Shown: piece after piece, positions 22,323 to 32,331 of the stretch
How positions within the stretch are numbered: the first letter of the stretch is position 1
Layout: every line of letters starts with the position of its first letter
Assembly (NCBI RefSeq): GCF_000004195.4
Contig: NC_030679.2
Location: forward strand, 35,515,712 to 35,579,711
Length of the DNA stretch: 64,000 nucleotides
Direction of reading: 5' to 3'
Source of the DNA: Xenopus tropicalis
Lineage: Eukaryota; Chordata; Amphibia; Anura; Pipidae
The notes under the pieces: model-generated
What the model saw: only the letters and a program-made list of their open reading frames with translations
Databases searched by the model: none
Told to the model about the DNA's origin: nothing
Program-made: the position numbers and the translations under genes

Positions 22323-23399
22323 TTACATGTTAAGGTTGGTACATGAGAGTAGGGCATATACCTGGGGCAGAGGGGCAAAACTCTAAGGAGCCTGTAAGTA
22401 CCGGAAACAAAAATGAAGTATTTTATGATGGGTCACAAAGGTCCCCAAATGTTACCTTTTTATGGGGGCCCCCAGTCAAATAAAGTATATCTTTGCTGGC
22501 AGATCCTGGGTCTGTGTCTCCCAACCAGCATAAACATTAATGTTTTCTCTAAAGACTATTTAAGGGGATAACTCTCCAAATTCACTAAAGTCATCAAGAG
22601 GCACAACATCTGCCAACCTAGGGGGCCTTACCCAACTATTTCCCGTCTCTTTTTACCTAAAATAAGGGTTATTTTGCAAAAAATCTCACCAGAGGGGATG
22701 TAAACTTACTTCTCACCACAATGCCAAACCAACGGACTGAACCAACTGTCACATTCCTTGGTGTGAAGCCACCTCTCATCACATGACAGGTGCTGTACCA
22801 TGTTATGAGTAAGGTTTATATGGCATTATACGTATGGGGACATGTATGTATGTATGGGGGCAGGTCTTTAATTCAGTTACATGTTAAGGTTGGTACATGA
22901 GAGTAGGGCATATACCTGGGGCAGAGGGGCAAAACTCTAAGGAGCCTGTTAATACTGGGAAAAAAAATGAAGTATTTTATGGTTTGGCACAGGGGTCACC
23001 AAATATCACGTTTTTTCCTCATTAAAAAATGTGTATTTTTGCTCTAAGCCCTGCAATAACTGCCAAATCCTGGTGTCTGTGTCTCCCAACAAGCGCTAAG
23101 ATCAAAGGCATCTCCAAAGCCCGTTTTAGGGGAAAATTCTCCTAATTCACTAAAATCATTAAGAGAAGCAACATCCAGGGGGACATCACCCAACTATTTC
23201 CCCTCATTTTTCCATCAAAATAAGGGTTATTTGTCAAAAAATCTATCAGAGAAGATCCATGCTTACCTCTCACCACAATGTCAACCAACGGACTGAACCA
23301 ACTGCCACTTCCATAGGTATGAAGTCAACTCTCATCACATGACAGGGGCCACTGTTAAAAGGAAAGTGTACCCTGTTGATGAGTAAGGTTTATATGGCA
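22323..23399 (-). repeat. Tandem duplication of a ~500-bp module upstream of the gene
   Basis: The segments 22323-22825 and 22877-23399 are diverged direct copies, 554 bp apart, sharing a gttacatgttaaggttggta start and a gagtaaggtttatatggca end. Read on the minus strand each copy begins with a TATA-like ATATAAACC, then a conserved block, then GTGGTGAGA followed by GTAAGT or GTAAGC, a splice-donor-like sequence. Each copy could therefore be a promoter with a non-coding first exon for the gene at 16432-20714. This role is inference; no acceptor pairing can be tested here. Confidence 0.65.
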
Positions 23400-23851
23400 G
23401 TTGTTTCCTTTATATGTGCAGTACATACATACCTTATTATGTACATAGAGCATGGCTTTGTATGTGTGGCCTATTGAGTCAGTGCAGTTACTGTGCTGCC
23501 ATATCAGTTGGAAAGATTAATTCATTCATCAGCCATGGTTGCTGCTGCTGCTGCTGAAAAAGGAAAGTCTGTGAAAAAAGGAAAATCATTTTTAAAAATG
23601 TGAATTATTTGCTTATAATAGAGTCTATGGAAGATGGCTTTTCTATAATTTAAATGTATATTTGCGGGGGGCCCTAATGCTGCCTTGCAATCACTACATC
23701 TTCTACTGTCAATCTGCTGTCACTCCTCTGCCAAAGCATGGCACTCCCACAAGAGTTAGCTGGATAATTCCTGCCATATTTAAATATGTCAGATGTCTAT
23801 AGTTCTAATTTTGATTGAAAGACATTCAGAGGGGGAATTAAAAGCCACGGG
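23400..23851. other. Intergenic DNA with a short alanine/lysine frame
   Basis: Contains atggttgctgctgctgctgc at 23535, opening a short plus-strand frame that ends within 25 codons. No further support for a gene. Confidence 0.4.
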
Positions 23852-24092
23852 TAGTGATGAGCGAATCTGTCCTATTTTGCTTCACCATAAAATTCGCGAA
23901 ACGGCAAGAAAATTCACGAAAATTTGCATTTGCAGAACGCATTTGTTGCACCTTTTTTTTGTTGCCCCGTGTCTTTTTGATGTGAGCCGGATTTTTGACA
24001 TGCAACGGAAGTTTTACTAAATAATTTGCCAAAGGCAAAATGCAGAAATTTGCTGCGAATCTATGCCTGCCGAAAAATTTCGTTTATCACTA
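23852..24092. mobile_element. hAT-type MITE (TAGTGATG family)
   Basis: Begins TAGTGATGAGCGAATCTGTCC and ends TTATCACTA. The flanks GCCACGGG and GCCTCAGA match only partly, so this is an older copy. The body has the family's attcgcgaaa and gcgaatctatgcctg words. Confidence 0.8.
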
Positions 24093-24962
24093 GCCTCAGA
24101 TGATTTTTAACTTTTATAGCCAGTGTACCACCTGCCCGTTTAATACCTGTTTATTAAATACTTTATATCAACATACTTTTCAGGGTGATTCCTATTTAAA
24201 ACTATGTTTTCACTTTCTAACCACATCAGCTGTTTTTATACTTCTGCATCCTATAATGCAAGTGAATATTTAACCTTCTCTGTGCACTTGCTGCATGGTA
24301 GGATAGTAAATAGGTTTCTCATATTTAATATGCCTGCATATGGTATAACTAAGGAAAGCCATAAAGCAATTTACACGTTGCAGAGTTCATCTGGCTTTTC
24401 ATTTATGTCAAGACAAGAAGAATGAAAACCTTCTAAATCCCAGCCCATGTGAATTTTAATTGACTGATCGTCTGCCTCCATGATTGATAGTTATGTGCCA
24501 AATCAGGGTATTTTAATAATAAAGGCAGCCATAGAAGGTATTTTGGTGTTATTTAGTGACCAGCCATATCACTGAACTATGATACAGCTAAAAAAATAGC
24601 TCTAGGAAGATTTCTTGTTTTCTACAAAAGTCTCAAAAAAAGTTTACAGACGTTTTAGCTCTTTTTTTTGCTCTTATTTTGTAGTGATTTGTCTGTCCAT
24701 GGATTATATAATGATTTTGATTTTTCTACCTTTTATGTAGAAAGGTTTTGGTTTTATACTTTATAAATGCAGATTGTGATCATTTTTACATGTGTTATTA
24801 TGGTTGCTTGGTAGGTTCAGTGTGGGATTTCTATTGTGTTTGTTTCTATTTGAGCTGTCACTGTTCAGGAGAGAAACCCCGCAGCCAGCAGTTTATTACA
24901 TAAATAGTGTATCTTATATGTATATATTTATGTAATTTGTACCATCTGTATAGGATAAATAA
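24093..24962. other. AT-rich DNA, nothing recognised
   Basis: Short chance frames only; no element ends seen. Confidence 0.45.
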
Positions 24963-24970
24963 TAAAGCAA

Positions 24971-25489
24971 TAGTGATGAGCGAATCTGTTCCGTTTCGCT
25001 TCGCCAAAAAATTCGCGAATCTTTGAAAAGATCCGCGAAACGGCGAAAAATTCGCGAAACGGCGAAAATGTCGTGCGACAAAAAAAATTGTCGCCCGCGG
25101 CTATTATTTTGTCGCGCGGCTCTTGTTTCGTCGCGCGGCTCTTGTTTCGTCGCCCGCAGCTCGTGTTTTGTCGCGCGGCTCTTGTTTCGTCGCACGGCTA
25201 TTATTTCGTCGCCCGCAGCTATTATTTTGTCGCACGGCTATTGTTTCGTCGCGCGCAGCTCTTGTTTCGTCGCGCGGCTCTTGTTTCGTCGCGCGGCTCT
25301 TGTTTCGTTGCGCGGCTATTATTTTGTCGCCCGCGACTATTCTTTTTTGACGCCGGCGACAATTTTTGGACGTGCGGCGAATTTTTCCGCGGCGAAATTT
25401 TTCATCCGTTTCGCGAAACAATCCGCCAATGGCGAAACGCGGAAATTCGCCGCGAATCCATGCCTGGCGAAACTTTTCGCCCATCACTA
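24971..25489. mobile_element. hAT-type MITE (TAGTGATG family) with internal tandem expansion
   Basis: A 519-bp copy with termini TAGTGATGAGCGAATCTGTT and TTTTCGCCCATCACTA and a perfect 8-bp target duplication TAAAGCAA (24963-24970 and 25490-25497). This is the clearest proof that the family uses hAT-like 8-bp duplications. The middle is an expanded short tandem array. Confidence 0.95.
25087..25350. repeat. 19-21-bp GC-rich tandem repeat inside a MITE
   Basis: About thirteen copies of a unit such as GTCGCGCGGCTCTTGTTTC, with variants having gcccgcagc or gctattattttg. The units stay in register so that all frames of both strands remain open, which explains several overlapping chance ORFs here. 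Confidence 0.9.
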
Positions 25490-25638
25490 TAAAGCAATAC
25501 ATGCAATAAACAAATTTTCTGTAAATTAACAAATAAAATATAATCAATAGGTAACAAGAACAAATGTTGTGCTGGATTGCCATTCTAGAAAGGTATTATA
25601 GCTTTTTAAAGCACTTTCTATTTGCACATTTGCTCTTA

Positions 25639-25980
25639 AGGTGGCCATACACGCACCGATATTATCGTACGAAACCTCGTTTCGTACGATAATCGGTGCG
25701 TGTATGGTATGTCAGCGAGCCGACCGATGTCGCAGGAAGCTGCTGAAATCGGTCGGCTCGTCGATCGGCCAGGTTAGAAAATTTTGATCGGGCGCCATAG
25801 AAGGCGCCTGACCAAAATTCTCCCTTCAGAGCTGAATTGGCAGAAGGAGGTAGAAATCCTATTGTTTCTACCTCCTTACCTGCCGATTCAGCCCTGAATG
25901 GTGTGTGGCGGATCTGACGATGTTTCGTGCGACCGATGGTCGTACGAAACATCGTCGGATCGCCACGTGTATGGCCAGCT
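25639..25980. mobile_element. MITE built of five successive hairpins, PIF/Harbinger-like
   Basis: Termini AGGTGGCCATACACG and CGTGTATGGCCAGCT with TTA on both sides (25636-25638, 25981-25983). Inside are five neighbouring imperfect palindromes at about 25655-25704, 25713-25768, 25784-25818, 25832-25893 and 25904-25966. Each pairs within itself, so the RNA of either strand would fold into a row of hairpins. No coding capacity. Confidence 0.85.
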
Positions 25981-25983
25981 TTA

Positions 25984-26725
25984 GGGAACAACCTTAAAGA
26001 CCTGGGTGATTGATCCTGGAACTGGATCATCCCAGAATCGATCCCAAGTAGTAGAGACATGACAACCAATCAACAATGTTGTGTGCCCAATAGCCTTAGG
26101 CTGTTGTAATGTAAATGATGCAGATTGCTGGAGTGGTTCGTAGGAAATATGGTAGTGTTGTGCCACGTGTGTACATTAGTCATACAGCTCCATGAAACTA
26201 TACATATTTGGTATTGGGGGTATCAGGAGACATGGGACTTTTCAAATCATTGTATTTTGGCATGTGAAATAAGCATCTGACATACGTCTTTATAATTATG
26301 AGACATTATTTTGTTTTAAGTATTCACTAGCCTGTATCTAGTTACATAAGTGGAATTGTTCAAAAAAGATTTTCAGAGCTTAGGTTGTTTGGGAAAAATA
26401 AAGTGTTAGTGTTTTGGGTTTTTTTCTTTTTTTTTTTAAACTAAAAGGTCCTGTCAGGATATGGCTCTAAAGTGTAACCACAAAATGTTCATGAATTATC
26501 TGCCAGTGAGTGAGTGAGTGAATTATCTGCCAGTAAGTGCAAAATTCTTCTGCCAGAAAAAGGGTTTAAATTAAATTAGGCAAAATCATAAGTGGTGTTG
26601 CCAAAATAACATGGAATAAGCAGAGAATCTTTCTGCTTGTATTTGCCCCCTACTACCTAGTAAAGCCTTGTATCTTGTGATCCTCCGCCAGGAGCCCAGT
26701 CAACATGCAACGAGGAAGGCAGAAA
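25984..26725. other. Intergenic DNA, nothing recognised
   Basis: A short (GTGA)n run at 26506-26520 and a T-run near 26427-26438. No element ends identified. Confidence 0.4.
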
Positions 26726-27125
26726 AAGATAGGGCAAGGCAAGCGAATCTTTCTCCCAATATGCCCACCTTGGGCGAGATGATGCTAATGTGATTGTTTG
26801 GCCCCCTTACAATGAAGGGGATATGAAAAGTCGGAACAAGGACTACATCAATGAGCCGATGTGGTCCTCGATCCAACAGAAAAATGAAACCTGCACGATT
26901 GTTATAGGGCTGGATTGAAGCCCGAAATGTTGCCTTTGGCACTTGAGTAAAGTTTCACATTTTTTCAAAACAACCGGAGTGCTGCTGTTTTCATCATCTT
27001 TGGCCAAATATTGGTCAGGGAGGCCTGTCCAAGGGCTCCATAAAAGGGCAGATGAGCTGCCGAATAAGTCTGAAGGACCCAGTTCGGCAACTTAAATGTG
27101 GCCGTGTGTGACCAGCTGTAGAGCA
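26726..27125. repeat. Composite repeat: MITE remnants around a short retroposon-like piece
   Basis: The right end tggccgtgtgtgaccagct resembles the CGTGTATGGCCAGCT terminus of the MITE at 25639. In the middle, 26935-26995 matches the start of the 163-bp insertion at 48810: gcacttgagtaaag, a T-rich tract, and cggagtgctgctgttttt-like words. Exact boundaries are not clear. Confidence 0.55.
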
Positions 27126-27279
27126 TTAACAGTGACCCATCCATTTCATCTGAGGTGTATTTATTATATTGGGGCTTCACATTACAGCGATGGCACATAG
27201 GGGGAGGCCGAGACTGAAGGAAATAATGTGTAATCTCTGTAAAAGTTAAAAAGAGCACTTCAAATTGCTCTGTCCTTTA

Positions 27280-27501
27280 GCGCCGTGACACACAGGGAGA
27301 TTAGTCACACCGTGACAAATCTCTGTTGTTGCGGGCGACTAATCTCCACACAATGCCATCCTCTCAAGGCAACATCGGCAAATCGCGGTGCAGCGTATGC
27401 CATCCCACCGGCGTTTTACATTCTAGCCAGTGGGATGGCATTGCGGGGAAATTAGTCGCCCGCGACAACGGAGATTTGTCGCGGCACGTGTGTCACGGCC
27501 C
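27280..27501. mobile_element. Foldback MITE, PIF/Harbinger-like
   Basis: Second copy of the family at 21118, with GCGCCGTGACACACAGGGAG and GTGTCACGGCCC ends and TTA flanks at 27277-27279 and 27502-27504. Internal palindromes (ggcgactaatctcc; tgccatcccaccggcg / gtgggatggca) make it fold almost end to end. Confidence 0.85.
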
Positions 27502-27504
27502 TTA

Positions 27505-28108
27505 CATTAAAGAATTCATTTTCGCAGTCTGTTATCAGAGTCAAGTGTCAGGATTGAGGACACAGTGTTACCTTCTAGCCATGAATCATTTATATTTGTC
27601 ATTCCACGGCGACACCATTTCTTGTATTCTTGCCAATGATGATCCTTCCATTGTTTGGAGAAAATTTGTAAATAATGGAATAAATAAATCAAACTGCTTT
27701 TACTATGCCATCAATAAAAATGGGCACAGTATATCACAATGCTGTCCAACATTTTCAGTGCCATGGGTCAGTTTGCAGGATTTCATGTCATAACATCGCA
27801 CAAAAAGGTTTTGGAGGTCTTGGGAATGTTATGGCTCATACAATTCTCTTGGTGGGCCATATCAGGCTCATGGGCCTCTAGTTAGACAGCCCTGGTCTGT
27901 CATATATATTTCCCTCTACTTGGCACAATTCAGCAAAGAGCCTTTAAAACATGGATTCCTAACCTATGGGACAGGATTCAAAATGGGAAAAAAAAAATAT
28001 GCAATATTTTTCTCACACTGGGACCTATAAAATGTAAACCCCAAAAATAAAATACTGCTTAATGAAAATCTAACATTCCAGTATAATTCATAAACATTTT
28101 TTAAAGTG
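27505..28108. other. Intergenic DNA, nothing recognised
   Basis: An open plus-strand frame running from the MITE into 27793 has no gene-like support. Confidence 0.4.
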
Positions 28109-28116
28109 ATTTGTAA

Positions 28117-28382
28117 AGGGATGCACTGAATCTTTTATTTTGGGATTCGGCCGAACCCCGAATTCTTCATAAAAGTTTCGACCAAATTCCAAACCGAATC
28201 TGAATCCTGTTTTGCATATGCAAATTTTCAGCTTCGATGTTTATATGACGAAAACTCACGTGATTTTACGGATTCAGGTTTGGTTCAGCCAGGTACGAGG
28301 ATTCCACCAAATCCAAATCCTGCTGAAAAAGACTGAATCTTGGCCGAATCCCAAACCGAATCCTGAATTTGGTGCATCCCTA
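28117..28382. mobile_element. hAT-type MITE (AGGGATGCACCGAATC family)
   Basis: A 266-bp element with AGGGATGCACTGAATC and TGGTGCATCCCTA termini, flanked by a perfect 8-bp duplication ATTTGTAA at 28109-28116 and 28383-28390. The inside repeats ttcggccgaa and ccgaatcc words on both strands. Non-coding. Confidence 0.9.
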
Positions 28383-28390
28383 ATTTGTAA

Positions 28391-28672
28391 AGGTGGTTGT
28401 TATTGGCAGCAGTATTCTCTATCCCTTTCTGTACTGCAGGTCTGTCTCTTGCAACAATGTAGCACATGGCAGCTGATTAAAGGAAAACTATACCTCCAGC
28501 ATAAATACTTAACAAACAGTTTATATATTATGTTTAGTGACCTATTAAAGAATGTCACCAAATTATAATATATAAATATCAGTAAATATTGCCCTTTTAC
28601 CTCCTTGATCCACCATATTGTGATGGGCTGGGTGCTCCCTCAGAGATCACATGACCAGAAATAATGAAACTC
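28391..28672. other. Probable old repeat, not resolved
   Basis: The ttaaaggaaaactata start near 28478 resembles T2/Kolobok-type ends (TTAAAGG), but the partner end was not found; the following MITE may have cut it. Confidence 0.4.
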
Positions 28673-28675
28673 TAA

Positions 28676-29143
28676 GGGGCTGATTTACTAAGACACGATT
28701 TCGAATCCGAATTGGAAAAATTCCGATTGGAAACGAACATTTTGCGACTTTTTCGTATTTTTTGCGATTTTTTCGGCGTCTTTACGATTTTTGCGTAAAA
28801 ACCCGAGTTTTTCGGCGTCTTTACGAAAGTTGCGCAAAGTCGCGATTTTTTCGTAGCGTTAACACTTGCGCGCAAAGTCGCGCCTTTTTCGTAGCATTAA
28901 AACTTAAAAGGCGCGACGTTTTGCGCAAGTTTTAACGCTACGAAAAAATCGCGACTTTGCGCAACTTTCGTAATGACGCCGAAAAACTCGCGTTTTTACG
29001 CAAAAATCGTAAAGACGCCGAAAAACTCGCGTTTTTACGCAAAAATCGTAAAGACGCCGAAAAAAATCGCAAAATTACCGATCATTACGAAAAAAACGCA
29101 ATCGGACACATTCGGCCCGTTCGTGGGTTAGTAAATGTGCCCC
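28676..29143. mobile_element. PIF/Harbinger-like MITE (GGGGCACATTTACTAA family)
   Basis: A 468-bp element with GGGGCTGATTTACTAA and TTAGTAAATGTGCCCC ends and a TAA duplication on both sides. Inside, a unit of about 39 bp with cgtaaagacgccgaaaaactc recurs two to three times. The two halves are inverted relative to each other around 28915, so most of the element is one long imperfect palindrome. A relative is at 41225-41548. Confidence 0.85.
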
Positions 29144-29146
29144 TAA

Positions 29147-30235
29147 CTGTAACAAGAAGAAGTAAAAGCAAAAGACAAAACTCTGTCCATTAATTGGCTG
29201 ATGGGGCCCAGCATATATGTGTGCCTTGGCTTGTTTGTGTGCACTGTGAATCCTATGATCCCAGGAGCGGCCCTGTATTCTATTACCATCACTGAAATAC
29301 TACACATTGCAAAGACCAGTAAAATATCATTTCTGGGGTTATTTTTAATTTTTTACAATTTCCCAGTCTTCGGCATTCTTTCTCTATCATTAATTTAGTC
29401 TACACAAAACACCCCAGGTTTCCTGCTGCGCATTGAACACAATTAGTTCTGTGGCTTTTTACTTCACAGTAGTAAAGTTATTGGCATTAGCACTGCCTTT
29501 TTGTGTTAATATTTGGTAAAGGGAGATAGCTTTGTAATTATAGCTCTTCACTGTAATTAATTTACAGAGCATTAAACATAAATTAGCGCTCTGTGAAAAT
29601 CAGTCCCGTAATATGGCCAGATTATCAGAGGGGTGTTACTCCCTATTTATGAATGATGTTTTAATGAGAGAATACATTTTATGGGTTTGGCATTGTAAAA
29701 TTATATGTGAGTATATAAACATGTCTGTGATATATTTCTGGCTTGTAATGGACACATTCTTTTGTATGTCTTTTTGATGAGAAAATTGCAATTAGTATTG
29801 GGTTTCTAATAAAAGGCAAACTCCACCCAGCCGCTAAAAAATGTTTAAAGCAACTGTCCAATATAAATGAATTAAACTGTTTCAGTGGTTTTAAAGATAC
29901 TAGTAAAGGTAATTGCTATTGCAAGCTTTAGCTATTCCATGCACTCAAGTTCCCATAATGCATTGCATGTTCTGAGGCAGACCTGTGGACAAGGAGAATC
30001 ACAGAAGCCTGCAAAACATTGTGGTAACTGAAGTCTTAGCTGGAGGAAGTTGATTGCTCCTGCATAGTTTCAATGACACAAGCAGTGAAGAGAAGGGGCA
30101 AATAGATATCACTTTCAGTAGAAATTACTTTACAGTTATCTTTAAAATCACTGAAAATAGTATACAGTACCTTAGATGTGGTATAACCCATTATAGACAA
30201 TAAAAACTATGGCAGATGGCAGAAATTTACAGCTG
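29147..30235. other. Intergenic DNA, nothing recognised
   Basis: AT-rich; 29500-29610 is free of any repeat word I can recognise in this window. Confidence 0.4.
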
Positions 30236-30600
30236 ACAGTCGGTCATCTTTAAATTAACTTTTAGCATGAGGTAGAGAGTGCCATTCTGACACAGTTTGT
30301 ATTTGGTCTTTATTTTTTATTAATTTGCACTTTTTGAATAATTTGTTTTTTTTTTTCAGCTCTCCAGTTTGGAAATTGGGGGTTCAATTTAGCCTAGCAA
30401 CCAGGCAGTGGTTTGAAAGAGAGCCTGAAAAATGATTATGAATAAATATAAAGGTAAGTAATAAAAAGCAATACAATTGTAGCCTCACAAAGCAATTGTT
30501 TTTTGGCTGCCAGGGTGATTCCCATTTGAATTTGGAAAGAGTCAGAAGAGGAAAAATTTAGAAACTATGAATAAAACTATTATAAATAAAAAGTGAAGCC
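30236..30600. mobile_element. T2/Kolobok-like repeat, partial
   Basis: Related to the element at 49541-50569: shared aacttttagcatgaggtagagagtg, tttgtatttggtctt, cagctctccagtttgga, ttagcaaccaggcagtggtttga and cctcacaaagcaattgttttttggct blocks in the same order. Ends are decayed. Confidence 0.7.
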
Positions 30601-31749
30601 AATTGCAAAATCTTCTGTGACATTTAACAATTAACAAATTGACACAAACCAAATGCTAAATTCACCAATTGTGAGTCACAGTACAAAATAAAACACAAGC
30701 CATAATAAGTGCATTAACAGCATACAATACCCACAACCAAGGTAGGGGGGAATGAGGGATCAAATTCCAGTGCCCTGAAGGTGAAAAAAGGTGGCCAATC
30801 CTGAGCTAAGGGCTTGTACACATGGACCATTCACCCTGCATTCCTGTATGGTAGATTTCTCCATCATTCCACCACAGGGGAGTTCAGGACAAAATGTAAT
30901 TCATTGTTTCTTGTCTGTCAGTACTGACGTTGGCACATTCAAGCAGGGAACACAACATGATGCGTGCCTTCTGCATTTAGCCCAAAGAAGATGTTATGTC
31001 CTTCAGCTGAGCACAATTTAGATGTAACCAGTGCTCCTTCAAATTGCGGATTTGGTTGGCCAAACCTGTACCTGCAACAGTACCTTAGGCAGAAAACCAG
31101 CAGGGCACCTATTTGGGTATCTCCTTGCATTGTATCTTCATCCGTTTGTACAGACCCAGCTCAACGATCACAACACAAGACTCATTAAAACTGTTGCTGA
31201 TTGGTTGCCATGGGTTTTGAAAGCAAAGTTTTACCTATGTACATAAATGGGTGCCCTTTGCTTTAAATTTCTTTAGGTTCAAACTCTCTTTACGCTTGGC
31301 CGAATATGTATGAGAGAAAATGTAGCATTGCATTTTTATTATACATTAAAAGAACAGAAGCAAATCTTAATAATTTTTCATATTAATGATCTTTTAATGA
31401 GATATAAAGTTATTGTTCAGGGCTTTTAGCATACCAGGCACTGTAATGAAGCGTGAAATGGAATGCTTGGCCTCCTGGCATACCTCGTGAAGGGGTTACC
31501 ATTAACAGAACATTTCCCTAGAGTAATGTATAGCTCTACTACTCATGCACTTGTTTAGGAATTCACTTTATAAAATCAGGTTTATATCTGTACAAGATAT
31601 ATACATAGAATGTTGATTTTGATTTCTGTCTATAATGGCAAAAAACATAAAGTTGGTGTGACATGGAAGTAACTGAAAATTTTCAATTTACAGATAAAGA
31701 TTTTAAAGCAGAGATAATTTGGAATACCCTGTACCTCAATACATCCAAC
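30601..31749. other. Intergenic DNA, nothing certain
   Basis: Short chance frames. 31310-31440 is AT-rich with many TTAAT words and no repeat similarity. Confidence 0.4.
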
Positions 31750-32010
31750 TAGTGATGGGCGAAATAATTCACTAGGCATGGATTTGTGGCAAATTTCCAC
31801 GTTTTGCCATTGGCAGACTTTTTCATGAAACGGGCTGTAAAATTTACTACAGGAAAATTTGCTACGTTTTTTTTTGTCCATTTTTTGCTACATTTTTTTT
31901 TTGCCATGTGACTTTTTGCTGTTTCGCAATTTTTTCACCACTTTGCGAATCTTTTAAAAGATTTGAGAATTTTTCAGTGAAGCAAAATGGGACAGATTCA
32001 CTCATTACTA
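31750..32010. mobile_element. hAT-type MITE (TAGTGATG family)
   Basis: TAGTGATGGGCGAAAT and CACTCATTACTA ends; flanks CATCCAAC and CATGCAAC match at 7 of 8 positions. Its orientation is inverted relative to 24971. Confidence 0.85.
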
Positions 32011-32089
32011 CATGCAACTTAGTTATAATGCTTTCTATATACCAGTAACTATAAAGCTTCCCTGCTTTTTTTTTGCATGACTTTTTCAA

Positions 32090-32331
32090 GTTGTCGCACA
32101 AAAACCAGTGTTAACAAATCTGAAAACCTCTACAAGTCCGACGCAAGTTCCAGGGAAGGGAAAGGACACCTTCCATTGACTTCTTTGTGATCTTGACAGG
32201 TTTTAGCTGGGGAATTGTTGGATTCGGATTTTTAGCCATTTTGGTGCATAGCGAATCTCAAAAAAGTCTAAAAAATCCGAATCATAAAAAAAAATTACAA
32301 AATCTGAACATTAGTAAATGCTCCCCTAATC
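32090..32331. mobile_element. PIF/Harbinger-like MITE, right part
   Basis: Ends cattagtaaatgctcccctaa, the same type of terminus as 29130-29146 and 41530-41551, with ccgaatc and ggattcgg words before it. The left end is not resolved. Confidence 0.5.

Noticed and set aside
23535..23610. Short frame starting MVAAAAAEKGKS
   Set aside because: The CTG-type trinucleotide run explains the alanines; the frame stops after about 24 codons and no splice-consistent continuation was found.
25023..25583. Long overlapping open frames on both strands (up to 168 codons)
   Set aside because: They are produced by the 19-21-bp GC-rich tandem array in a MITE; the translation is repetitive on all frames and has no gene features.
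25662..26069. 135-codon minus-strand frame
   Set aside because: It runs through the five-hairpin MITE and its flank; palindromic DNA gives open frames by chance.
26895..26925. Possible hammerhead (ctggattgaagcccgaaatg)
   Set aside because: It has a GAAA and a CTG..GA-like start, but there is no stem II and the CTGATGA core is not met; at most a decayed relative.
27326..27793. 155-codon plus-strand frame
   Set aside because: The first third is the foldback MITE at 27280-27501 and the rest has no coding features.
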